64,000 nt of DNA from Scytalidium lignicola. Its lineage: Eukaryota > Ascomycota > Leotiomycetes. A program made the position numbers and the translations under genes. The stretch covers positions 26,837 to 90,836 of the forward strand of contig NCSJ02000169.1 of the NCBI GenBank assembly GCA_002812745.2. Reading direction: 5' to 3'. Below the pieces are notes generated by a model that searched no databases, was not told the origin of the DNA, and saw only the letters and a list, made by a program, of their open reading frames with translations. Shown one piece after another: positions 37,336 to 48,344 of this stretch. Numbering within the stretch: position 1 is the first letter of the stretch; each line of letters starts with the position of its first letter.

Positions 37336-37511
37336 GAGCCTGTTCCTTTTAAATATAGAATCATGGAATTAAAAGCCTAAGCTAAACCTTGGCTTGGACA
37401 TCTCCCGTGGGTCTGGTGTTTTCTACAATGACTTTACATGGAACATAGTGACAGCTAAATACTAGTGCATTTACAAAGCCCAAGTCGCTATATGTATGTC
37501 ATATCTGATTA

Positions 37512-40500
37512 CTAGTCAAGATCAAGCCTCTCTAAGTCCTCCTGAATACCGAGTATTCCTAGAGCATAGTGTATTCTCTCGTCTGTTTTAATCTTTGGCC
37601 GTGGTTGACTGGATTCTGTATCGTCCCTATCTAATTTTCTCCTTGGATTAAGTATTTTATTTCTCGTCTCGCGCGGGTCATATCTCTTGGTGTAAGGGGG
37701 CCCTTTCCCAAGTTCGGCTGCTTTCGTCCAGTATGTTTCGCAACCATCTGCTGTTGCAATAGCAGTCTGCCACCCTGTAAGACGGGCTATGCTGTGAAAC
37801 TTATCAATGACCCAGGCTCGCTGTGCAGCATCTTGATACTATTGATTGTTAGGGAGATGCATTCAAATATTTGTGATAGACAACATACCTGAACACCAGC
37901 AACAAAGAGGCACAGCGAAGATTCTATAAGCGCGGCTCCAACTCCAGGATTGACTTGGACTGCAGTAATACTATCCGGGGCAATTCCAGCCGCTATACGA
38001 CCTATTTCATTCGAGAAGAAGGCAGTCTGTCGCGCTACAATACCAGCTGCCATCATAGCGGCAGGAGGCATGGAAGGGTGAGCTCGATGGAGGGCAATCA
38101 AGCCCATATAGTAATTCATCCAAATCCCAGCAATTGAATATGTTCGATACTGAAGTGCAGTACCAAATGGCGTTTGAATAGGCATACAAAACTCAGGGCC
38201 TAACGCCTGGAGGTCATCACCAAAGTGATCCTGTAAGATTCCAAAAGCGCTAAGAATCTCACTCCACTCCTCTTCTGCTTCCCGTGTCTGTATGCTTAGA
38301 TCTCCTTCTTCCTCTACATAGCTTTTGGGTAAATCGTCATCCGAAGACACAAACCCCATGGGAAGTTTTGCTTCGGCAGTGGGAGGAATTAAACCAGGAA
38401 ATTGGGGGGGTTGAGCGGCAGAGTTGGAAGGGGGCGGCTTTGATGGGATGGATGTACTATTAGACTCGGCTGACATTTGCATTGCTGCTGGTGGTCGCCA
38501 CTGACCACCATTAATTTTCATGACCTTTCTTTTCCTTCGTAAATCTTTGGAAACAAAGTCAGAAACTCGACCGAGAAGGAGAATTACATGATCGAATGTG
38601 CCATATCTGTGATTAATCAGCTTCGTAACTTATACTATAAGTCAACAAGTTCCTTACGTAGCATTGAGACGACCAATTGGAGCCCTTGGTGGACAGTGGC
38701 TCCATAAGTGATATTCCATACTATTGCCCATTAGTAAACATGAAAAGGAGAGAGAAAGTTTCGCTTCCTACAAGAGACGTCCTCCACTAAGGAGGCTCTG
38801 ATAAACATCCTGTTTGCAGTACCACCAGAAGAGATCTCGTTGCGTTTCATAGTTTTCTAACTCTTTTCGTGAGNAAAATTTTCCCTATGCAATTATTGGC
38901 GAAGTCACTATCAATAACCTGCCCATATTCGTCATAGCGAAGTGTTTTTCCCATCAAGAGACCTATAATGTTCTCGTCCACATCGTCATCTTCTCGGTAC
39001 TGATCGTGATCTTCGTCAAGAAACTCGGGGTCGAAATCATCTCTCCTATGCTGATAGCTTGAAGACAACGATTGATGTCGCTGCACACTCCGGGATTTGA
39101 TGTATGTGGTTATACCAGAATAGTCAGTGTGCCTTAACAGTTGTCTCGCCCCTAATAGATGATTGCTCCATTTCTGATGATCTCCACACCAGCATTCGTA
39201 AAAGCCAATAAGTAATGTGGCCGCTAATGTAGCCGGATGACCAATTTTGGATGGAATGGCAACGTATTTTGCGATCCTCCGGATGGCAATAGCACAGTGC
39301 TTGAGACAGGAGGTAACTGGTCCGTTTTGTAGTTTCGCAATGTGCAAACTGGCCAATGCCAACATGGCATGCAACAGGGCCTGGTCTTGAAGGGCAAGCG
39401 TAGGAAGAGTATCTAATGATAGTTAGCAGGGCTTCCTTACGTTTGGAAAGTGAGGCAAAATAAATGTGTCACAAATCAACAACATGTATGCAATGCATCA
39501 TCTACATCACAAACTGTGCAGTCAAAGACATGCTTAATTCCGAGCTAATATTACTCACAAGTCCAGATATTTTGCTGTGACTTCGCTACTGGCCTGCCCT
39601 GGAATATTAAAGACGGATTTGCTGGATGTCTTTCAAACATAGATATACTAGGTGCTGTGACATTGATGAAGTGGCAAAAGATCCTTGCAGTCATACTGTC
39701 TTGAAGCGGTGAAAGTCGAGTTGATGGTCGGTACATAGCTAGCATGTTAGGACGATCAATAAATGAGGTGTAAGAACGTATGGCAATATCCTGGATATCC
39801 TGTTGCGCCTGAACAGCGACAACAATCCCTAGATCATTATTTTTGAGATGATCGTCTTCATCGGCATCTTCACCCATATGTATATCCTCTTCAGATACAT
39901 CATCTGGATCATTTTCTTCGGCAATTGGTTTGGATGAATCAATGAAGACTGGACCCCTACCTCCTTCCACGTTAGGCAGATTTAAGGTATCTGGGTTTTT
40001 GTTGTGTTGTGGTAAGTTGGGGATACACCCTGTGTCAATTGATTGCGGTATTATTGATGGCTTATGTATAGTATCTAGGTCCGACGCAGGGTAGAGCCTC
40101 CAATTTTGGCTAGGGTTGCTGGACTCATGAGATGAAGAAAATTCCGTAGCATGCAATGGATTCCCTTGACTGGTATGATTATAGATGTTCCAATCTCCAT
40201 GGCTATTCTCAACAGCCGGTGAAAATTCCTGTTGAGAACTTGCTGTTGCACGTTGGAAAGAGGAGCTCTGACTAATGTGGGATGTTTGTTCTCGCGTCTT
40301 GGTGACGCTTGGATCTATAGATGTCGGTGGTGGGAATTGTGTGGTTACATCTGTCTTTGTCGGATCAGGTGGTGATGGTATATTTGGAGCAATATTTAGT
40401 AACGGCTGTGGAATTTGAGGTAGTGGATATTCGGACCTGTAGCTTTCGCGGACCCCTCTGGAAGGGGCATTTCTTGCCCCGGATGGAAATACAACACGGG

Positions 40501-40889
40501 ATGAGCCCGTTAATTGCGGGCCATGATAGGCGCTCAAAGGATCCTTAAAAATAACTCGTTGATGGTATCCTTCGCATTGGCGTTTGGACTTTCTGCAATT
40601 TTGACATGTCGGTTTCTCTTCTCCACATTTTATCCGTCGTTTTCTACATGCTAGATTGATGCTCAAGGGTCAGTTATCAACGATTATGATCTTGCATTAA
40701 AGGTTAAATATAGGCTATATACTCACTAAGACAGCCGGTTTTAGTCCTCTTCCTACTCTGCTTCGTAGCTTTCTTAGGTGCCGACCCACTATCATCTTCA
40801 TCACCATTATCCCCTTCCGTTGCATAGCGAAGAGCTAGCTCATTATCCTCGGTCAGACTTTCCATGGGTTGTGATACCGAGTCGTTCAT
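37512..40889 (-). CDS. Zn2Cys6 fungal transcription factor
   Basis: Exons 40889-40727, 40650-39559, 39412-38772, 38720-38658, 38606-37889 and 37838-37512 give 1000 residues, provided the N at 38874 is not counted. Counting it closes the frame with a stop 10 codons later; dropping it gives GKIFSRKELENYETQRDLFWW, split here as GKIFSRKELE and NYETQRDLFWW, and all phases then agree. The Zn2Cys6 cluster has Cys53, 56, 63, 70, 73 and 80 and is cut by intron 1 after Leu54. Acidic/Ser-rich linkers follow. A C6 regulator middle region shows LHAMLALASLH, AATLLIGFYEC, MEYHLWSHCPPRAPIGR and a glycine-containing VILLLGRVSDF. The 37336-37511 spacer to PUP2 is only 176 bp and convergent. The regulated pathway is not apparent. 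Confidence 0.9.
38874..38874. other. stray N that breaks the Zn2Cys6 regulator frame
   Basis: Single N before AAAATTTT. Ignoring it restores the reading frame for the rest of exon 3, so it behaves as a one-base insertion introduced by sequencing or assembly rather than a genomic base. Confidence 0.85.
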
Positions 40890-42202
40890 TATGGTTCGAG
40901 GGTTTGGGTATCTTCTCTTCGTTTGACACTCTGAATTCGAGAAGAAGAATCCTTAGTTTCTATATTTCAACACCTTTCATATCTAAAAGGCGGTCCTGCC
41001 TAATTTTAGGAATGCTGATATCGAAATTGATGGTCGGAGATTGCCACAATCACTTTCACTATGTAACGACGTATAATTGGATATCTCAAGGTAACCGATG
41101 GAGTTCTACATCAACCAAAATGTAGGCATTAAAAGTTGCACCTATTGTGTGAAGATAGATGCGTCTAGATCTGCACCCGACATCGAAATATTAATTGTTG
41201 ATAAGGGTGGGTATAATGTGCAAATACACTAGCTCAACACGGGTTTAGGATATTTCTGCTGGAAAAACAGATACGCTTCGATCATGCAGGAACCAAAGTT
41301 TTGTTGACAGGCGATATTTTGAAACCTATCATGACAGGCTAGATTAGCCACACACATTGCAAGTATTCTGAGAGTAGTGAGCACAGATTGAGACAATCGG
41401 GGAGATTCCAACGCGATCTGATATATTCAGTTGGGTGGAGATGACATCCCAGCTTCACGCTCTCCATATCAAAGTTTTTAGGATAGTCTAGGAATCCTAG
41501 CACTTGCTTGAGTAAGGAAAGAAAGGCTAGAAAAGCTATATATGTTGATATCTCACTTTCTGTTTACAGGTAAAAGGGAAACCGCACATATAGGGCAACG
41601 ATATTATAAGCAATTGGTGAGGGCGGTGCTAAGAGGCTGTCTTCTAGAACTGTTTGGTAGCCCGAACAATAAACTGAGCACGACTGTGCTGTCTCGCAAA
41701 TGTTTGATGCTTCGTACGTAGGCGAAACAGAGATGTTTGATGTCTGATAAAGGACATAAAATAAGTTGAAGGAGAGTTGGTTTATAAATATGAATCAATG
41801 GCAACAGAGCGAAAGAGAAGGGAGATGACATACTGTAAAAATACGGTTGAAAGTAAATCTATATTGCTCTTGAATAACAATTCAATCAACAATGATATGG
41901 TGTTTCGCCTTGATTACTATGCACCAAGGACTGCATTTAAGGACGTGATGATTGAGGAATGGTTAATTGATGAAGTTACTGTACCGGTTATATCCAGTTC
42001 TAGACTTTTGACGCAGGGGAGCAACCTGTTAGAGGCCAGACGTTGAGAGTAATCTGTGGGGACAAGTTAATAATTGTGGGCCGCCGTATTCTTCGTCGGC
42101 TAGCCCCACTGTTAGCGCGAGCTTAGCCAAAGTAACTTACCGGGGTACNTTTTTTTCTTTTATTCTTCAAGCTCTACGACCTATACCAAATCACGGCCCG
42201 CG
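40890..42202. other. 1.3-kb divergent intergenic region
   Basis: Promoters of the Zn2Cys6 regulator (minus) and RRP8 (plus). Contains N at 42149, 54 nt before the RRP8 ATG, beside a T run. No further gene supported. Confidence 0.6.
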
Positions 42203-43702
42203 ATGTTCGCTGTTCCTGGATGGTCAGTGGATTCAAGTCTGCTGAAAGCTCAGGATGGTGATTCACATAAATCCGGTTCCGATCCAACCGTTGTACCGTC
42301 GTCAGATCTCACCGGTTCCAGCAAGCCTCATAGAAAACGCAAACGACCTAGTGGTAACCCCAAGACTTCCAATGTCAGCAAAGAAAATCTAGCAGACTTA
42401 TGGGAAACTGTGATTGAGGGCAAATCAAAGTCGAATAATACAGACAAGAATGCAAAAAAACGCTCTAAAAGGCAGGAGACAGGAGGGACTGAAGAGCATT
42501 CAAAGGAGAATGCGGTCTCACGAGACAGTACCTCACTAAAGGAGAAGAAGAAGAAGAAAAAGGCCCAAAATAGTTCTGAAACTGAGGCACCACTGTCTTC
42601 CGCGCAGCCCGTCACTCCTGTGACTCAAATCAATAAGCCCGCGCTTACATTAACGCCGCTTCAAGTTGCAATGCGACAGAAGCTTGTGTCCGCACGTTTC
42701 CGCCATCTCAACCAGGTGTTGTACACCACTCCTTCAGCGAAGTCTCTTGAGCTTTTCCAGCACAATCCCGAAATGTTTGAGGAATATCATGAAGGCTTTC
42801 GAAGGCAGGTTGAAGTATGGCCCGAAAACCCTGTAGACAGATTCGTGCTCGAAGTAAGACGACGTGGCAAGATACAGGGACCAGCAGCAAAAAAACGTAA
42901 AGGAAATGACGAAAATATTTCTTATGATCCTGCCCTTTACGACCCTGAAATGCTTCCTTTACCTCGGACCGGGGGGGTATGTCATATTGCAGACCTTGGA
43001 TGTGGAGATGCAAAGTTAGCACAACAGCTACAGAAGGAGAAGAAGAAGCTCCATCTCGATATCCGCAGTTATGATCTCCACAATCCTAACCCCCTGATTA
43101 CAAAGGCAGATATTGCTGCTTTGCCGTTGGAAGATAGTAGCGTTGATGTTGCAATATTCTGCTTAGCACTCATGGGGACAAACTGGATTGATTTCATTGA
43201 AGAAGTATTCAGGGTTCTCCGCTGGAAGGGCGAACTCTGGGTGGCAGAGATCAAGAGTCGTTTCGGCCGAGTAAGTGGTAAGAATGCTCGTGTTGAACAT
43301 AGTGTTGGTAACCGAAAGAGAATGGACAGGAAAGCTGGTAAAGGAATGGATGATGCAGAGGATGATAGGCATGATGAGAACATTGTGGCCGAGATTGATG
43401 GGCAGGGAAACGGTAAACAGGAAACTGACGTCTCAACTTTCGTAGATGTGCTTAGGAAGAGAGGGTTTATGCTACAGAATGATGGAGCCGTTGATTTAAG
43501 CAACAAAATGTTTGTGAAAATGCATTTCGTCAAAGGTCTAACCCCTCTCAAGGGCAAATGTGTCCCACTTCCAAAAAGTGTGGAAGAAACGGGGACAGAG
43601 ACATGGAAGAGGAAACCTAAGACCAAATTCTTGGACTCACAAGATACTTTACCTGAGGGCGAAGCAAGTGTTTTGAAACCGTGTGTCTATAAATTAAGGT
43701 AG
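42203..43702 (+). CDS. RRP8: 25S rRNA adenine-N(1) methyltransferase
   Basis: Nucleolar SAM-dependent enzyme that makes m1A in helix 25.1 of 25S rRNA and supports pre-rRNA processing. Intronless, 499 residues. The first ~170 residues are Lys/Ser-rich with KKKKKK-type nucleolar signals. The Rrp8 core begins at LTPLQVAMRQKL and SARFRHLNQ, followed by YTTPS and the FHEGFRRQV-like EEYHEGFRRQVEVWP. The SAM-binding motif is IADLGCGDAKL (about residues 259-269), then DIRSYDL and DVAIFCLALMGTNW, and the Rrp8-typical LWVAEIKSRFG. The C-terminus has GFMLQNDGAVDLSNKMFVKMHFVK, shown here in parts: GFMLQND and NKMFVKMHF. ATG at 42203 is the first in frame. Length is near the fungal norm. Confidence 0.95.
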   Translation: MFAVPGWSVDSSLLKAQDGDSHKSGSDPTVVPSSDLTGSSKPHRKRKRPSGNPKTSNVSKENLADLWETVIEGKSKSNNTDKNAKKRSKRQETGGTEEHSKENAVSRDSTSLKEKKKKKKAQNSSETEAPLSSAQPVTPVTQINKPALTLTPLQVAMRQKLVSARFRHLNQVLYTTPSAKSLELFQHNPEMFEEYHEGFRRQVEVWPENPVDRFVLEVRRRGKIQGPAAKKRKGNDENISYDPALYDPEMLPLPRTGGVCHIADLGCGDAKLAQQLQKEKKKLHLDIRSYDLHNPNPLITKADIAALPLEDSSVDVAIFCLALMGTNWIDFIEEVFRVLRWKGELWVAEIKSRFGRVSGKNARVEHSVGNRKRMDRKAGKGMDDAEDDRHDENIVAEIDGQGNGKQETDVSTFVDVLRKRGFMLQNDGAVDLSNKMFVKMHFVKGLTPLKGKCVPLPKSVEETGTETWKRKPKTKFLDSQDTLPEGEASVLKPCVYKLR

Positions 43703-44164
43703 AACATCTAATTAATCAATGACAAATTCATTGTGGTAGTTAAACCTATTGTATTCCATGGTAACCCCTTGACTATGTGACGTCTGAACCAACGAAGCTC
43801 CTACTACAGATAATGCTAGCCAAGTAGTTATGTGCAGATAGCTACATTCTGCTTTCACGTCTCTATTTTATCTTTTTACTAACTTTTAGAGTGTTTTCAC
43901 CTTGTGAAGCTAGGAGCATTGTGGGGGTTGGGGGTTCTGTCAAAAGCGATACCGAACGCCAGTTACAGTGTCATTGCTAATGAATTAATGCCATCTTGAC
44001 CGGGCGAGTCGAACAGCCCGTTAGAATTTCGTAAAACTTATCTATGCATGATCGTCGCTAACATGAAGTTATATTAACGCCAGATGATCCCCTATACCGG
44101 CAAGCAATGCTCCAGACTTTGACCCTTATGCTAATCATGTACCAACAAATAACGCTTAATATTC
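43703..44164. other. 0.46-kb convergent intergenic region
   Basis: 3' flanks of RRP8 and DDI1. No gene or repeat seen. Confidence 0.6.
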
Positions 44165-45575
44165 CTATCCTTGAAATAGAAGACCGGCAGCATATTCCAC
44201 ATTCCCACCACATGCGGCTAGAGCATTTATAGCTTCTTCTCTTGAAAACCCTAAGGCAACTAGTTGGTCAACCGATTCTGGCGGAAAGGATGGCTCGGCA
44301 GCCTGGGGAGGATTAGAAGCTCCTCCCGTACTTGGGCCAGGTTGCTGCGAACTAGGAGCGGAGACAGCACCAGATCTTGCACCAACTGTAGTGCCACCGG
44401 GGCCTGATATAGTTGGCTCCTCTACTCTGGCCTCTTCTAACCCTTTGGGAATATCTGCTTCTCCTAAGAAAGGTACTTCAACGCCTTGGATAATAAGTTT
44501 ATCTTTCGATAGGTCTATACAAGCTTGATGCCTTTTTAACATATCTAATCCAAGAAGTAAATCCACGTCTTTGCCTTCCATAACCGTAAAGCTGCATGGA
44601 AGGAACAGTGTTCCAATTTTTATCTGAGCTGAATGTACTCGTCCAAGGATGGCGGCTGTACCAACACCTCGAGCAATACCGGCAAAACGTTTGTCTACCA
44701 GTCTCATAATGTTGCAGGCCTCGGCACAGCTGGGCGACATGATCGTAGCCTGTGCTCCGGAGTCGACGAAGGCCTTCACTTTGTGACCGTTAACTTCGAC
44801 ATCAATATATAGCATATGAACTCTTCCAAACACTAGATATCTGTTAGTTTAACCACGGTATATACATACACCATACTAACCTTCAGGATTGTGCTCGATC
44901 GCATTTTGGAGGTTCTCTTGAACACGTTCTTCTCGTATCATCTCAGCAATTCTCATCTGTGCTTCTACGTCAAATGGATCGGCGTTTAAATCTTCTATCT
45001 GTCGTCTCCGTCTCATCTGTTCTTGCCGCTCTTCTTCTTGCATTTGGTGGTAAACTTGTGCAAATCTCTCCGGGTTATCTATAGCACCATCTAGTTCTGG
45101 TCTTTGTCTAATCGCTTGTTGTCTCAGTTCGGGATTGCCAAGTAGTCGAAGACGAATGGTCTCCGCATCCTGGTAGGAATGGCTCTCTTGTGGCTGTTGC
45201 TGAGGATTTGGGCGTTGTGGTTGACGCTGAAATGCAGGTGATTGTCTGAAGGCGGGGGTCATCTGCCGCGCATGAAGTGCTAGCATTTCTCCATCCCCTA
45301 TTCTTAGCTCTTCCATGGTTTTTGAATCATCCGCTAGAAGCTGGCCATTGTGGTATATGTGTTGAGATACCGTAGGGATGCTGGTTTCCGCCTGAACCAT
45401 TTCTTTCAACACACTTAGAGGTGTATCAGCGGCAATCTCAAGGGAGAGAAGATCAGATTCTTCGCTCGTAGGAGCAGTAATATTCAGGGTAAGACGCCTT
45501 CAACTAGTTAGCAAGGCAAAGAGAAACATCAAGGGGAGGTGAGCTCTAAGGTAGAAGAAAGCTAGAGCCATACAT
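44165..45575 (-). CDS. DDI1: DNA damage-inducible protein 1, ubiquitin-shuttle aspartic protease
   Basis: Proteasome shuttle and ubiquitin-directed protease. The coding exons are 45575-45574 (only AT), 45497-44881 and 44832-44165, giving 428 residues. The start codon is split: AT before the 76-nt intron 45573-45498 and G after it, giving [10 protein letters not shown], the conserved first residues. No other ATG opens this frame. Domains in order: ubiquitin-like (1-75, [16 protein letters not shown]), a linker, a retroviral-protease-like domain with the catalytic [12 protein letters not shown] (Asp230) and [11 protein letters not shown], and a C-terminal UBA ([20 protein letters not shown], then [11 protein letters not shown]). 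The full UBL-RVP-UBA set is present, as in yeast Ddi1. Confidence 0.95.
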
Positions 45576-46135
45576 CGTTTTAAGCCTGTGAGAAAGTTGA
45601 AAGAGGGTCTAGAGATATATCCAAAGACCAAAGCTTAAATGGCTGGGGTCAAAGAGCTTTCTAAGGTCGTGATGTTGTGGATTGAATGAATGGTGGATAG
45701 GAATTCAAATGATGTGTTAATTCCTTAGATCGCCATGGAATGTGGCGTTTGGAGGAAAACAGGTCGAGACCATAAGGCGCAAGGCTACCAAAATACTACG
45801 TAAGTGCACGGATTGCATAATCGAATATGCGGGGAGCAACAACGACTGGCTTCCATCATTACCATTTTCGACCAAGTAGGCTATATCTGTCTTCTTGACA
45901 AAATACGCATAGATACAATACTAGATTCTACAGCTACGGGCGGGCTGTATGCATAACAACTGCAAGAAGGCTAAACACTTCTAGGCGTGTTCTGATGGTA
46001 GCGTGGAGTACGCGCTAGTAGCCTGCTGATACTCTCCTGTGCTGTGCTCATATAAACCAGTTTCTCTCGTCTTCATCCTTGTCACTTAAAGTTCACATGT
46101 TGCCTTTTGTCAATCCCAAACCCAAATAGCAGATC
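45576..46135. other. 0.56-kb divergent intergenic region
   Basis: Promoter and leader DNA of DDI1 (minus) and the GNAT gene (plus). Nothing else recognised. Confidence 0.6.
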
Positions 46136-47217
46136 ATGAGTTCTAATTCGACCATCGAGAATACATCTTCAAGTCGGACACTTGAGACCAGTCCCGACAA
46201 TATTAAAGATGAGGAACCACAGCAACAAGCTTCGTCTGGAGAGGTCGATAGCAGCCAGCCCAATTTCATAATAATCCAACCCAGAGCTCCAACCCGACTC
46301 CACCCATATACTCGCCAACTCACTCTATCTGATCTAGACTCAGTAGTTGCTCTCGAAAATGCTGCCTTCACAGATCCGAAACAACGAGCAACTAGAGAAA
46401 AGGTTAGGTAGCTTATGAATTTCCTTGCGTCATCTGATACGTTTCAATGTCTCGCAACCCCCTTCCTAAGATCGTTTAATTTCTTCTTGGAAATTTCACC
46501 GTTACATGTCGGATTTCTCATTAGTTACCTTATGACATGGTTACTGATGTTTACTCTTCGTAGTTTGAGTACAGGCTCACAAAGTGTGGTGAGCTGTGCT
46601 TGGGGATTTTCTGTACCATGATACCAGGATCCGGCGTGAGTGTAGCAACTCTGCCTGCAGCCTGTCCTGTCGAGTCAGCCCGCCCGGACGGAGCCGTGAG
46701 CGTGTTATTAGGTCATGTTGTAGCAACAAAGACAGTGGGCCCTGTAGCCAGCGATAATTCGATGGGAATTCCTCCCGACTGGGCTTCAGCACACCCACCG
46801 GCTTCAGAGTTGGGCCACCAGGAGCATGGCCGTACCATTGTCCTCCATTCAGTTGCTGTAGTACCCGGATTCCAGAATAGGGGCCTCGGAAAAGTGCTTG
46901 TCATGGCATATACTCAACGGTTGAACGATGCTGGTATAGCTGACAGTCTAGCCCTGATTGCGCATGATGTATGTATAATTCTCTCACATTATCTACAATT
47001 TTATTTTTCCTGCGAAGCTAATGTTATACAGCATAAGTTATCATGGTATGAGAAGCTAGGATTCGTCAACAAAGGGCCTAGCTCTGCCCAGTTTGGCGGG
47101 GGCGGGTGGTATGATATGGTTCGTATCGTGACATTCTATCTAGTGGATAAGACTAATACAATGATTCAGATTTTTGAGTTGAAAACCCTTGAGCCAAGAA
47201 CAGCATACGCCTCATAA
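46136..47217 (+). CDS. GNAT-family N-acetyltransferase (AANAT/polyamine acetyltransferase-like)
   Basis: Exons 46136-46402, 46564-46968, 47032-47118 and 47170-47217 give 268 residues. The acetyl-CoA-binding motif A reads VVPGFQNRGLGKVL after IVLHSVAV. An N-terminal LTLSDLDSVVALENAAF and a C-terminal WYEKLGFVNKGPSSAQFGGGGW-type stretch (seen as WYEKLGFVNKG and FGGGGWYDM) match the fungal aralkylamine/polyamine acetyltransferase group. The last intron (47119-47169) is 51 nt with an unusual GTTCGT donor and no stop. Retaining it would add 17 residues, but removal gives GGGGWYDMIFEL, which fits the family better. The substrate, an aralkylamine or polyamine, is a family-level guess. The protein is probably cytosolic, as no signal or membrane segment is seen. 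Confidence 0.85.
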
Positions 47218-48344
47218 GGTATATTGCTTTACAGTTATGATACCCAGGATCAGTTGTCAGTTTTACTGGACTGGACGATCAGTCGTTGGTCTGATCGGTG
47301 TAGTGCTGAACGAGAGGAAAGATAGCTAAGGAAATGGCTATCCTGTAAAAAGTCGAAGATCTTTAAAAGATAATGGTTTTTGTCGGTAGCAGAATACTTG
47401 GTCGTATGATCTTCTAAACGCCATCTACAAGACCTCACCTTTGAAGTTCACTAACTATATCATCCGAGGGTCAAAATAGTCAAGGCTGAAGGCCCATATT
47501 CCTTGCTGATCTCTCTAAAATGTACTTAGATTCGAGGACGATCATCTTAATTTAGAGCTGGCAACTGTTCCATACGATCAAGCGCAAACCAAAATGCCTC
47601 CCATATTCTATCCTTCTCAGGGATCTGACCAGTAGATTTCTCTTTGCTGAGGCACCAATTATCATATCTCATATAATCAGAGCTGTTTCTCCCTTTTCAA
47701 TGGAACTCCTACGATATTTCTTCCCTCGTCATGTTCTTTCGCTTCTTTCCTATTGAGAATTTTGCTGTGGGTCTAGCCCCGCAAGTTTGTCTACTGTGGG
47801 AGTCGCAAGGGGAATATCTTTTTATGTAGGATAATTCCAATAGTGAATCTGCGTTAACCTCTGATGACTTTTTTTTTTGTATATGCTGTTGCAATCCCTC
47901 GTAGAAGATTTGCACGGTAAAAGCTGCCCGCATCGAAGAAAAATAGGGTGATAAGCACTTCGATTTAAGCTGCGATAGCGGGGCAGAGAGATTACCGTGG
48001 GCTTGGTATCTCTTCGCTGGTTAACACAGTGATCTGGTCACATTTAGTATGCTATGAACTAGCTGCATATTTCGAAACAAAAATATCTCCAAAATCTATC
48101 AGGATTGATTCTTATTGATGGTTTTATAAGTAATACAAGGTCAGACTTATTTTCACCTAGTACTGCTCTCGTGCTGCTGCTCTAAAACCTTCCGAATGCT
48201 TTATCAAGACTGGCTCGCTAAGCCGATAAGATTGCACTAGCGCTGATTTTTCTCTCAGTTGGCACAGAAAAACTTCAAAATTCAACGATACTCTCGAAAG
48301 TGTATCGGCCGCCACAGTCGACTTCCACCACCACATCTAGCATC
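47218..48344. other. 1.1-kb intergenic region
   Basis: 3' flank of the GNAT gene and promoter of NOG1. No coding frame of quality, no RNA gene recognised. Confidence 0.6.
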
